From Undaria pinnatifida (Eukaryota > Sar > Phaeophyceae > Laminariales > Alariaceae): 64,000 nucleotides of DNA. The notes under the pieces were generated by a model. That model was not told where the DNA came from. It saw nothing but the letters and a program-made list of their open reading frames with translations, and searched no databases. The DNA lies in NCBI GenBank assembly GCA_012845835.1, contig JABAKD010000030.1:1553412-1617411 (forward strand), written 5' to 3'. Shown piece after piece: positions 1 to 9,600 of this stretch. The stretch's first letter is position 1, and each line of letters opens with the position of its first letter. The position numbers and the translations under genes are program-made.

Positions 1-120
1 TTTCCTGTATCCCCTCCCTCTTTTGTCCTGTCCTCTATGCTCACGGATGGACAGTCTCAGCTGGTCTGAGGGTTAACGTGTTGTGTTGGATAGGTCTGCA
101 GGTTGGCTGACTACGTATAC

Positions 121-336
121 CAGGAGAGCACAAAAAATACAAAAGCTTACCCGCGCACTTGTTTTTTAAGGAGCCAAACAGGGTGGGGGGTTACTAAAAC
201 CAAGTAAAACAAAGTTGGAAAGAAAACACCATTTTCTCGATTCGCGCAGAAATCACAAGGCTCCGATTTTTTTTCGTTTTGACTTTTATGGGATTGGGAG
301 TGTAGCTCCATTTTCTCTTTTTTGCTTGCTCCCCTG
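121..336 (+). mobile_element. MITE with CAGG..-type terminal inverted repeats, copy 1
   Basis: The element begins with CAGGAGAGCACAAAAAA and ends with TTTTTTGCTTGCTCCCCTG, imperfect terminal inverted repeats about 17 bp long. Its interior matches the element at 9575-9787 in the same orientation. There is no coding capacity. The TIR start is like that of hAT non-autonomous elements, but the flanking 8-mers are only partly alike, so no clean target-site duplication is seen. Confidence 0.7.
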
Positions 337-1401
337 ACTATACTAATAAATGCCGGCAGCATATTAACACAGCAGTAGTAATGCGGGCGCCCCTTGGGGT
401 GTGGTAGGTGAAACTTGTCGCTGCTAAATATAATTATGCGGGTGAATGAGTGCGTGCTGGTGCTCGTAGGGGATTTATTCTTGCGTAGAAATGACGAGCG
501 GAAAGCCCGAGAGCGTGAGTTAGCACATGGACGATGGAAATCGAAGGGCTTGAAAGGCTGAAAAGTGGCATTGCTGAACCTTGTGCGCAACAAAAATGAA
601 GGCGCGTACCGGGGGGGAGAAAGGAAGACACCTGTGTGACCGCGGTGGGTCCATGGGAGGTCGCTGAGAGGACAAAAACCTTTGACGTGTTGAGCTGGAG
701 AGTACACGTGATTATAAAAAAAAAATGAAGTAAAGGTGCCGGTAAGCCAGGGAGTTGGCTTAATTCGCGACCCAACTAAAAACTGGCCTTCGTCCGTAGC
801 AATTTGAGGCTCGTTTTCTCGCGGAAAATTAGAGATTTGACAGACATGTTGGTCATGGTCGGGCGCATACTATGAATATATTCCGTGCGATAAGCATTAT
901 TATTTTCGCCTGTGCTCAATGGCGGCGACAAGATAAGCAAGTTAGCCTCGACGCCGAATTGACGCCTATTTCGAGGTAGTATTGAAGTTGCGAGAGCCTT
1001 CTGTATTCGGTGCTCGCATCGTATAAAGTGAACCTGTTGTTCCCCTTTTTGAAGGCCATCTCTTCGTACAACTTGCAACAAGCTGATATTTTTAGACAAG
1101 AGAGTATGTTGGTTTTTGATGCAACTGCTTCTATCATACGCTGCTACGGGTGTACCTGGTATCCAGATATACGGCTCTCGTGAATCTCCTTCTAGATAGA
1201 ATAATTGTAGAATACTCCGTGCATCGTCTCTTTTGTGTCAAGCCGGTCGCCCCGGTGGTCTTGTGGTTACCCTCGAATACTTCTAGCGTTGGTCTTGAGT
1301 TCGATTCTCACCGCCGTTGTGAGGTTTGACGTTTTTTGCAATAAATTAAGGAAAGGATCAACTACTGTTGAGAGCACCTAGCAGCGTGGGTAGGCACATT
1401 T

Positions 1402-1590
1402 CGACGCGAGTCGACGAGGAAAGAAAATGCTCAGTTCTTCTCGCGATAAAAATGAAAATGAAGGCACGTACCGTGGTGGGGACGGGGGAGGAGGGCCCGC
1501 TAGGTGACCCCGGATCTGAGTTACTACTGGGAGGGAGCGCGAGAAGAATAGTGGGAGGATAATGAATGGGACGAAGAAAAAAAAAATGTA
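1402..1590 (+). repeat. Dispersed direct repeat, copy 1
   Basis: This roughly 180-bp block starts GACGCGAGTCGACGAGG and matches 2901-3075 with scattered substitutions and one short internal insertion. A more diverged relative with the same AAAATGAAGGC-type core lies near 590-650. It is non-coding and its family is unknown. Confidence 0.75.
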
Positions 1591-1993
1591 TCATGCACAC
1601 GAGTACAAACACGCATGCACAGAAAACATGAAAAATGCGCTTATTAAGCTGTGATATCTATTTTTTTTCAAATCTAATTATAGTATTACAAGGGACGAAA
1701 TGTTGAAGAACAACTAAATCGAGCAAATGTGAGTTTCGTTTCTAATTTTTTCTTACTCGTTGGGTAGAGAACGGTGTGAGACAACAGGCAACACTCGTCG
1801 TACGCATTTCTCTCGTATTTTACTCCTCTGCTGCTACTATCAATATCGAACTGCTACTGCTGCTGATGAGGCACTGGCACGAACACTGGGAGTGCTGGAT
1901 GTTGATGGGTGGTATGAACAGCACGCAACATTGCATGGAAAGCACACAGCACTACTATGTTTTTGTTTATTTTTTTATTTCTTTTTCCTCCGG

Positions 1994-3246
1994 CGGATGG
2001 GGAAAAATAAAGACACTTCCACGTATTTTCATACGCGTCGTGTGTCGATTTAACTCAGTTGTTTTCGCAACCCAGCGCTAGCTGGCGCGTCCTTCGGATC
2101 CCACTATGGCGATAGCGTGAGCTGTCCCTATCAGCGGTCCTCGTTAAACCCCAGCAGGGCCCCGGCAGCGCAAGCTGCCGTTGTATACGGATGCGTGGGT
2201 ATGTCGACCCGCACTGCTGTGGTGTACGTACTGCTGTATGCTGCACGTGATACTGGTGTTGGTATTGAAATATGAAACATTAGACCCCACCCCCCAACCC
2301 CTCCGTCCGTGGCTCTCAGTAAACCCATCAGCACGGACGTACTTCCATCTTCCCTCTAGGTCCAAAGATTTTTCGCTGCCCGGGTATTAGATTCCTGCGT
2401 ATGCTATGGAAATTCGACCACCGGTACAAGTTTGTGAGGACGGTGGACTGCTGGATTAGCTTTTTTTTTGTCCGTTCGAGCGAGGTATGGCGTTTTGGCC
2501 CTCGGTCTACTCTGCTCATTATTCTATACCAGGTTATACGGCTGTGTTTTGGTTGTCGGCTGGACTTCCCGACTAGGTTTTATAGCCATCTCGCCAACGA
2601 ACTGACTGACTTTTGGTCGCCTAGTCGGCTGGCGCCCAGCCGTCTATGGGACTATAATCAGGCGGGCGAAGCGAGGCCGAAGAACCCCCCCCCCCCCCAC
2701 GGCCGAGGTGATCGCGCTAAGGGCGCCTTCAGATGATCCTGCTGAAGGCGCCGCCGGAGGCACATTTTACGCTACGAACAGTAGTAGTGGTAGTTGGCTT
2801 GTTTTCACCCGCGAAAGTATGGGAAAGAAGTCTACCATGCGGCAAAGGTTTCAACTCATGTTTTTTGCTTATTAGAGGAAACAGCAGTCCAATAAACAGC
2901 CCGACGCGAGTCGACGAGGGAAGACAATGCTAAGGTCTTCTCGCGATAAAAATGAAGGCATGCGCCGTAGTGGGGAGGGGGGAGGAGGGCCCGCTACGTG
3001 ACCCCGGATCTGAGTTACTACTGGGAAGGAGCGCGAGAGTAGTGCCAGGAAAATAAATGAGATGAAGCAGAAAATAAGAAGCTCGAGGACCGCTGGTAGG
3101 GACAGCTCACGCTATCGCTGCAGTGGGATCCGAAGGACGCGCCAGCTAGCGTTGGGTTGCGAAAGCAACTGAGTTAAATCGACACACGACGCGTATGTAA
3201 ATACGTGGAAGTGTGGTGAGCTCAAGCTTTATTTTTCCCCATCCGT
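1994..3246. mobile_element. About 1.25-kb element bounded by 150-bp inverted repeats
   Basis: The segment 1994-2143 recurs as its reverse complement at 3090-3246. Shared parts include the block around GCTAGCTGGCGCGTCCTTCGG and its complement, with a short insertion near the outer end of the right arm. The 0.95-kb interior has no convincing coding frame and contains part of another dispersed repeat (2901-3075). A long-TIR, non-autonomous DNA element or a fold-back element fits. A diverged single arm lies at about 37460-37660. Confidence 0.7.
2901..3075 (+). repeat. Dispersed direct repeat, copy 2
   Basis: This block matches 1402-1590 and sits just inside the right arm of the 1.25-kb inverted-repeat element. 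The neighbouring copy lies outside the left arm, so the repeat and the element are probably separate insertions. Confidence 0.75.
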
Positions 3247-3599
3247 GTAACTATTGAGTTCGAGGTCGTAGGTTCGAGCCACAAGGGACTCTTTCTAACA
3301 TATCGATAGGCCGGCGGGACGTGTAGTACCGCGCTCCCATTTCGAGGCCGAACAACTTGGATTGTTGCCGGAGATATGCTTGTGTGCAACAGTTTAGTAG
3401 CCTGTGCAGAACCTGGCTGTACACGCTCTCCAGCCAGGACAGAGAAATTGAAAAACAGACTTGATTGCGGACAGTCAGTTACCACTGACTGGTTTGTGGT
3501 TAGCCTGCTGTAATGATGTCGAAATCGAAACAGAGTTTATTGCGGACACGTTCGTGTTATGCTGTAGTGTGTAGACAATGGGGTTAGGACAGCTGTACC

Positions 3600-3735
3600 C
3601 TGTTGTTGTTGTTGTTGTCGTTGTCGTTGTTGTTGTTGTTGTGGTTGTTGTTGTTGTTGTTGTGGTTGTTGTTGTGGTTGTTGTTGCGGTTGTTGTTGTG
3701 GTTGTTGTTGTGGTTGTTGTTGTCGTTGTTTGTCG

Positions 3736-3772
<37 letters not shown>

Positions 3773-3773
3773 G
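3600..3773. repeat. (TTG)n microsatellite
   Basis: About 170 bp of TTG trinucleotides with interspersed GTC, GTGG and GCGG variants. It gives long poly-Val, poly-Leu or poly-Gln/Thr open frames in every phase. None has coding context, so these are treated as artefacts. Confidence 0.95.
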
Positions 3774-4026
3774 ACATTAACGCGCATGATCAAGTCCGTA
3801 GTCACATGTGGCCACCCCGCCCTCGCAGCCCATCAGTGTCACGCCATATCCGAGGGTATTTTGTGCACGACCGGTACGTACCAGTGCATTGTACAACAAT
3901 ACAAATGCTTGACATGTGTCGCGTTGGTGTTTGTGCGCAAGTGCTGATAAGTGGTTGGCATACTGGATTTCCCGACTGCAATTTTCTCTGCGTTTCTATT
4001 GCTACATTGTGCATATTGTCCTCACC

Positions 4027-4116
4027 TTAACCCCTTTGCAACTGGAAACCCGTTTTTGGGGACAAAATTACTTGGATTTAGAGTGGGGAGGGGTTCGGGA
4101 GGCCTAAAGGGGTTAA
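4027..4116. mobile_element. Short TTAACCCCTTT-type element
   Basis: About 90 bp bounded by TTAACCCCTTTGCA on the left and TAAAGGGGTTAA on the right, forming inverted ends. Similar ends and inner motifs (a run of C followed by AAAAGGGGTTTCCA) occur at 6134-6348 and 15679-15766. It is a candidate miniature element with TTAA at the tips. Confidence 0.55.
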
Positions 4117-4850
4117 CTCGCATAAGAAGTCCGTGGTCACAGGACAGGCTCCATCCAGTCGCTCTGGAGTCTGGGGTACAAGAACAGCAAAGGAGCAAAA
4201 TTCATCAAACCAAGAGTGGTCCATACTAGCTAGCCCATACACGTACGAGGTAATACATTTTTCACAGCTAAAGCAATACCTGGTACCTCGTACCAGGTCG
4301 CACCAGGTACCTAACTGCTGTGGACTACGTACGAGACTTGTTCTGATTTGTGGTGACCACAGGATAGATGGTGGCAAGCAGCTATTATTTCCTGGTGCGT
4401 ATGTATGTATCTGTTATTCACATCAAACTAATATTTCCAGCCATCTAATATTCACCCAGCAAAACTAGTGTCTCGTGCCCGTTCTTCCCGTCAATAGAGA
4501 CGAGCTTTGTGGTTACAAACTACGAGACAGAGATACACGTTGCAAATACAGCAACGTCATGTAGCCATGCGCTGAACCGAAATGAACACGCTGGCAAAAA
4601 AAGATGCAAGCCAGCACGCCAGACTATGTGATGGCAAACTACGTATGAAACTACATAACCTGGCACTTGAATAGTATTACACTACATATGATAATACTAA
4701 TACGAGGATGTAGTCTGGTGCTGTACCGTGTGGTATATTATGAAAATTAAAATACACTCCGGCTGTGAGATCGAAGATTTTGTCGAAACTCATCTTTGCA
4801 AGCTGTGTGTGATACTCCGATCGCGCGTATTACGGGTTGTGTGTCCTCAT
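4112..4850 (+). repeat. Dispersed repeat, long copy
   Basis: The left end reads TTAACTCGCATAAGAAGTCC followed by a GTGGTCACAGGACAGGCTCC core. It matches 5575-5720 and 42588-42715, with a short fragment at 3772-3815. The right part (about 4745-4842, around TTTTGTCGAAACTCATCTTT) matches 42880-42957. The middle contains a local palindrome of TACCTGGTAC motifs near 4280-4310. No coding frame is supported. Confidence 0.7.
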
Positions 4851-5091
4851 TAAGGTTATAGGTCGGCGACTCCCCTTGCAACTACAGTGTAGCTATCAGG
4901 GTCAACAGGGTGATGTTAGGCAGTCTGTGCGCGGAAACTATAAAACCCGTTTCTGAGGGGAACAAAAGAGAACAAAATATGACAGCTGTGGAAGGAAATG
5001 CATCATTTTATCAAGTGAATACTGTACGTCGAATAACCGGTGAGGCGAGGGCGGAGTTTTTAAGGACGTGGGGGCCTGATTTTGATCAAAA

Positions 5092-5225
5092 GGGGGGCGG
5101 GAGGGGGGGAGGGGGGGGGAGGGGACGGGTGGGGCAGGTCGATTTGTGCGTGGAAACTATGAATCCTTCTTGTGGGGGAGGGGGGGGAAATGTGCCCGGG
5201 GGGGCGGGGGGCGGGGGGGGAGGGC
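5092..5225 (+). repeat. G-rich low-complexity tract
   Basis: Several runs of five to nine G separated by single A or short spacers. It is low complexity and could form G-quadruplex structures on the plus strand. It has no gene. Confidence 0.85.
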
Positions 5226-5574
5226 TTTAGGTCGCATATATGTAAGGGTTTGCTATACGCGTGGTGCTAGGTCTAGGCGATGGTGCGGGTGGTGGGGAAG
5301 GAGGGGGCGTTAGGGGCGGGGGTGGGTGGGAATTGCAGCAGCGGCATGGACGGCTCTAGAACGATAACGACGCGATATCCAGGGCGCACAAGTGTTTATT
5401 ACTCTGGCGGATTTCGATATTAGGTGGGGCGTTTAAGCAAGAGAAAGCGATATATTGTGATATGTATACATACGACCAGAGCGATTGTGGTTGTCTTCGT
5501 CACAAAATCGCTCATCCCCCGCCCCCCTCGTTTTCCGGCAGTATCGTGTAGCAGGTTGTTGTTGTTGTGGTTGT

Positions 5575-5720
5575 TCTCACATTAACTCGCATAACCAAGT
5601 CCATGGTCACAGGACAGGCTCCAGTAACTCTGGAGCTGAGGAATACCCCAGGGAAAAAGCACAAGCAAACCAAAGGTGGTACACGCATATATCGCAGCTG
5701 ACGCAATCCATGCCTCCACC
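5575..5720 (+). repeat. Dispersed repeat, short copy
   Basis: This is the same family as 4112-4240 and 42588-42715: CACATTAACTCGCATAA, then GGTCACAGGACAGGCTCC, then GTGGTACACGCATA. It follows a short TTG run, as the fragment at 3772 does. Confidence 0.75.
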
Positions 5721-6133
5721 AGCAGGTATCAGGTACTGATACGTATCAGTTGCTTTTTTTTGTGCTGCTGCTATGTGCCGCTGCTGCAGGCTTACACCTG
5801 CCTGAGGCAGATCATTTCACGCGAATCAAGAAGCTGTCGTAGTCTAGAAGTATGCAGGAGCTGTTGTTGCTGTTGGTACTGCTGCTTCTCGTCTCTGCTG
5901 GCTCTCGTTTCCTTCTGCTTTTTCGTGTGCCCTCGGCAACCCCTGCACTGCCTCCATATACTTCAATTACCCAGAGTGTCCCTATCTCCTCCCACTTCCC
6001 ACGCAGCGGGTACCCCGGTGTAGCAGCGCCCCGTGACAAGCGGAAACCAGCGTTCTTAATTGCACATTGCTTTTATCTGCAGCAGGCAATATATAGCGTT
6101 GAGTGTGGATGGAATATGCGTGTTAGGCCGCTC

Positions 6134-6407
6134 TTAACCCTACAAAGCCCTGAGACCTCTTGCTATACCAATCACAAGTATTTCCCCCCAAAAAAGCGGG
6201 TTTCCAGTTGTCAATAGGGTTAATTCCTTGTTGCTCTTATCTTAGGCGCTCTTAAACCAGGTACTCAAGTGTGCATCTCAAAAACCTCTTCCTATACTAA
6301 TTGCAAGTTTTCCCCCCCAAAAGGGGTTTCCAGTTGTCAATAGGGTTAATTCCTTGTTGATCTTATCTTAGACACTCTTAAACCGGGTACTCAAGTGTGT
6401 ATCTCAA
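6134..6407 (+). repeat. About 125-bp tandem repeat, 2.5 copies, upstream of an exon
   Basis: Units end at 6223 and 6348 with TTTCCAGTTGTCAATAGGGT, and each is followed by TTCCTTGTTG and a CTCTTAAACC block. The third unit is cut at about 6407, close to the acceptor at 6450. The units include the same inner motifs as the TTAACCC-type elements at 4027 and 15679. Confidence 0.75.
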
Positions 6408-6450
6408 TTCTTCCAAATCTCCCAACTCCCCCCCCCCCACCCAAACTCAG

Positions 6451-6670
6451 GATTTTTTGCGTGGAAGCCGTGGTTTTTCCGCTTTCATGTCCAAGCTCTC
6501 CTGGAGTTCCCATCCGCACGTTTTGTGACGCTTCAGCGAGGCGTTCTGCTGCCCGAGGTATCAAGGTCATACCGGTTGAGGGAGATGCTGAACAACGCGG
6601 CGCATCTGGGATAAGCGCTTCGGGGCTACCTGCGTTTACGACGAGTCTGCTGCCGATTAGGTTTACCAAT
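6451..6670 (+). CDS. FAM135-like gene, exon 1 of those found (DUF3657)
   Basis: Acceptor CCAAACTCAG ends at 6450 and donor GTGAGG begins at 6671; phase 2 in, 0 out. It encodes a DUF3657 segment ending LLPIRFTN, which aligns with the 'PFRIKYAR' strand of plant and animal FAM135 proteins. The next exon continues that strand directly, so no exon is needed between 6671 and 7645. Confidence 0.7.
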
Positions 6671-9600
6671 GTGAGGAGGGGGCGGGAGGGAGGGGAGGGG
6701 GGGGAGGGAAAGGGGGGGGGGGGGGGGGGGGACAGAGGGAAGGTGGGGGAATGGAAGGGAAGGAGATGTGGAGTGGAGGGGGGAAGGAGGGGGGGAGGGA
6801 GGGAGGGAGGGAGAGGAAGAGGGAGAGGGAGAGGAGGGGAAGGCAGATGAGGAAAGGGGAATAGAGGGGCAGAGATAGAGAGAGGGTTAAGGGAGAGCTG
6901 TATATAGCGCTATTTTTTTGTGTGTGTGCACCAGGGCCTGCTGGCTTATCAGGTTGGGACCCGGTGCGATTACGGTAGTGCCGCTTGCTGTACTACAGCT
7001 CGACGCGCATGCCGCAACAGAAACAAGGACTGTTGGCTCGTCTTCCCCGCCCCATCCAAGGCGAATCCAAGCATGGTAGGAGAGGAAAAGGGGAAGGGCA
7101 GTAGCAACACAGGGGGAAAGAGGACGACAGGGAGGGGGGGAGAGAGAGGGAGGGGAGAAGGGGGACAACAATACAGTGGACAAGTTGAGGCGAGAGGAGG
7201 AAGTGGATGAAATGGAGAAGGAAGTGTGGGGAGGGGCCCTTTTTTACATGATAGGCCCTCATATACGCCGCAGGTACCTGTTTCCCCCTAGCCTATTTCG
7301 CGTGTCATTCCCCGTCCCCCTTACATTAACGCCTCCCTCTCTGTCCGCCTATGCACCACCCTTATGATGATCGACTCGACAGGAACAAGTCCAGCTTAAC
7401 GAGGGATGCCTCTTCCGCATCCACATGGAGTTTTATTTGGCGTTTTCATCCCCCGTCTCCCTTACGTTAACGCCTCCCTCTCTATCCGCCCATCCACCAC
7501 CCTTACGATGATCGGCTCGACAGGAACAAGTCCAGCTTAACGAGGGATGCCTCTTCCGCATCCACATGAACGCGTATTTGGCGTTCTCATCCCCCGTCCC
7601 CCTTACGTTAGCGCCTCCCTCTCTATCCGCCCATCCACTCGACAGGAACAAGTCCAGCTTAACGAGGGATGTCTCTTCCGCATCCACATGGACGCCGACT
7701 GGCTGGAGACGGACGTAATCGCGATCGAATTCCGCCTCCTGTCTCGCTCTCTGCCCGACCATGAAGTCCCCACGGAGGAGACCGGTGGCGCGAAGGATAA
7801 GCCACCAGAACCGCTGAAGGAGGTGAGAAAACTGTGCATGAGGAAGTAGCTTTTTGGGCTAACCGCGCACGTGGCGAGATTTTTTTTTTTTTTTTTTTGC
7901 GTGCGTTTTGGCGCGAAACTGCTTTGTCGCGACAATAAATTTCGGGTGCGAAATGATGTTGCGCGAAGCTGCCTTTTTTTGGTTAGGGCCTAGATTAAAG
8001 ATTTGTAAAAAGTCCAATTTTTGGAAAAATGTGGACCAAATTGTATTTTGACTTCCGCCAAAAAACTGGTTTGTTTCCTATTGATCAAAAAGCGCATAGT
8101 TCTTCAAATAGATGGGGAATCAGATAACGCAGCAATTCACACAATGCCCTCTGGTGAACACCGACAAAAGTAGACGAGAGCGACGGCTTGCGTCGTCCCG
8201 CGCGCGGCCGCCAGCCTCTAATTTCTTTTGGCAGCCCAGGCTAGGAAGCTATCACCCGAGGAAGCCTCATAACGCCGCGCGCGGAGCAGCGACGGCGCTG
8301 AAGCTATCAAACTCTTGAGCGAGTACTCGTGTTTTTGCTCGTTGGGTCGGTTTTCGAGCGACTTGGTCGTCGGGCTGGTTGAAAAGTTGGACTCGCGGCC
8401 GCCATGATTGTTTTTGAGGTGCCACCGCCGGGGTACAGTGTGCTGTGGTCTGTAGGTGTGGACGCAGCTATTGATCCAGTCGCCTCTCGTTGAGGTTCGC
8501 GTTTTATCGCCTCGATCGTGGTCGTCGACGCAGCCAAAAATCGCCCCAGGCTGCCCCGGGTGAGTTGTCCCACCATGAATATTCCGCATCAAGTTGCGCC
8601 AACTCCGAAACTGGATTTGATTTCAAGCAAAATAAGTATGTTGTGCCTTCCTATATACGGAGTATTTTTTTTCCGATCAAATCCTACTTCAAAAATGCCG
8701 AATTCATATTCTTGGGTGCAGGTGCGGATTATTGTTTAATAACGAAGCCAATACAAGCTAGAGTTAACTTTTTTACCATCCACGCTTAATCGTTAGTTCA
8801 TGCCCATTGGCTATTGGCGCAAAATGACTTGCGCGAGAAGCTGCAGTTGGCGAGAAGTGCTTTTGGCGCGGAGGTTGTGTTCCGGCGCGAAATGCTGTTG
8901 ACGTGAATCTGCTGTTGGCACAAAAACTGCTGTTGGCGCGAAACTGCGTTTTTGGCGGGAATTTTCCTTTGACGCGAAACTGATGCCGTGCGTCGACCGC
9001 ACACCTCCCCTCCCCCCTCCCGGTACGGTTCTGTGCGGCAGATGGGCAAGGTGGTCCTCCACGCGAAGTGTGCGTCTTCGAGGGGCGGCCTTCACCGGTA
9101 CCATCCTCTCATCTTCCGACAGCCGCATCTGTGCCTGCTCGACGTCACGCTGCATGTGGTGAGGAGGCGTTTTGCGATAGGGGGTGGCGCTTTTTGGCCG
9201 AACTTTTTGTGACCGACGACAGATCCACTCGAACCATCACTACGGACGCTACCCGACACCGCGTATGCTGCAGTAGGACTCCTCCAGTATGGCGGTGGTG
9301 TGCGAGAGCGATGTGACCGCCGTGTTGGGGGAACTCGCCTTATTCGTCCCGGGTTATTAGTGCAATTCCCCAGTTGCAATTGGGCCATGCGATTTTGACC
9401 GCCTTATATAGGGATATCGCCTCGTATCGGATACCGCGTTATGGGGAGACCCCTGCTGTGTTCACTATTGTTATGGAAAAGGTCGACGCATTCGTCAACT
9501 AGCTAATCGTTTGTTTTTTTGTATTATGTTTGTTGCATATGTAGAGGCCACATGGCATTGTTGATGGAATTTCACAGGGGAGCACAAAAAAAAAGAACTT

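Larger units (their letters stand above)
1..6450. other. Repeat-rich region without a recognisable gene
   Basis: No open frame in this stretch shows recognisable protein similarity. It holds an inverted-repeat element, a TIR element, (TTG)n, G-rich runs and dispersed repeats listed separately. The first exon(s) of the FAM135-like gene should lie here or left of the window, because the first exon I can place (6451) starts mid-domain with an incoming phase of 2. I looked for the expected N-terminal DUF3657 strand (a Phe-x-Asn-(Ile/Leu/Val)-Asp-Leu type motif) and did not find it. Confidence 0.6.

Noticed and set aside
3475-4030. Long poly-Val, poly-Thr, poly-Leu and poly-Asn open frames
   Set aside because: They are translations of the (TTG)n tract, open in every phase on both strands, with no splice or coding context.
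6920-7076. Candidate exon (..LAYQVGTRCDYGSAACC..) in the FAM135-like gene
   Set aside because: Phase would allow it, but joining 6670 directly to 7646 gives an uninterrupted DUF3657 strand and the candidate has no family similarity.
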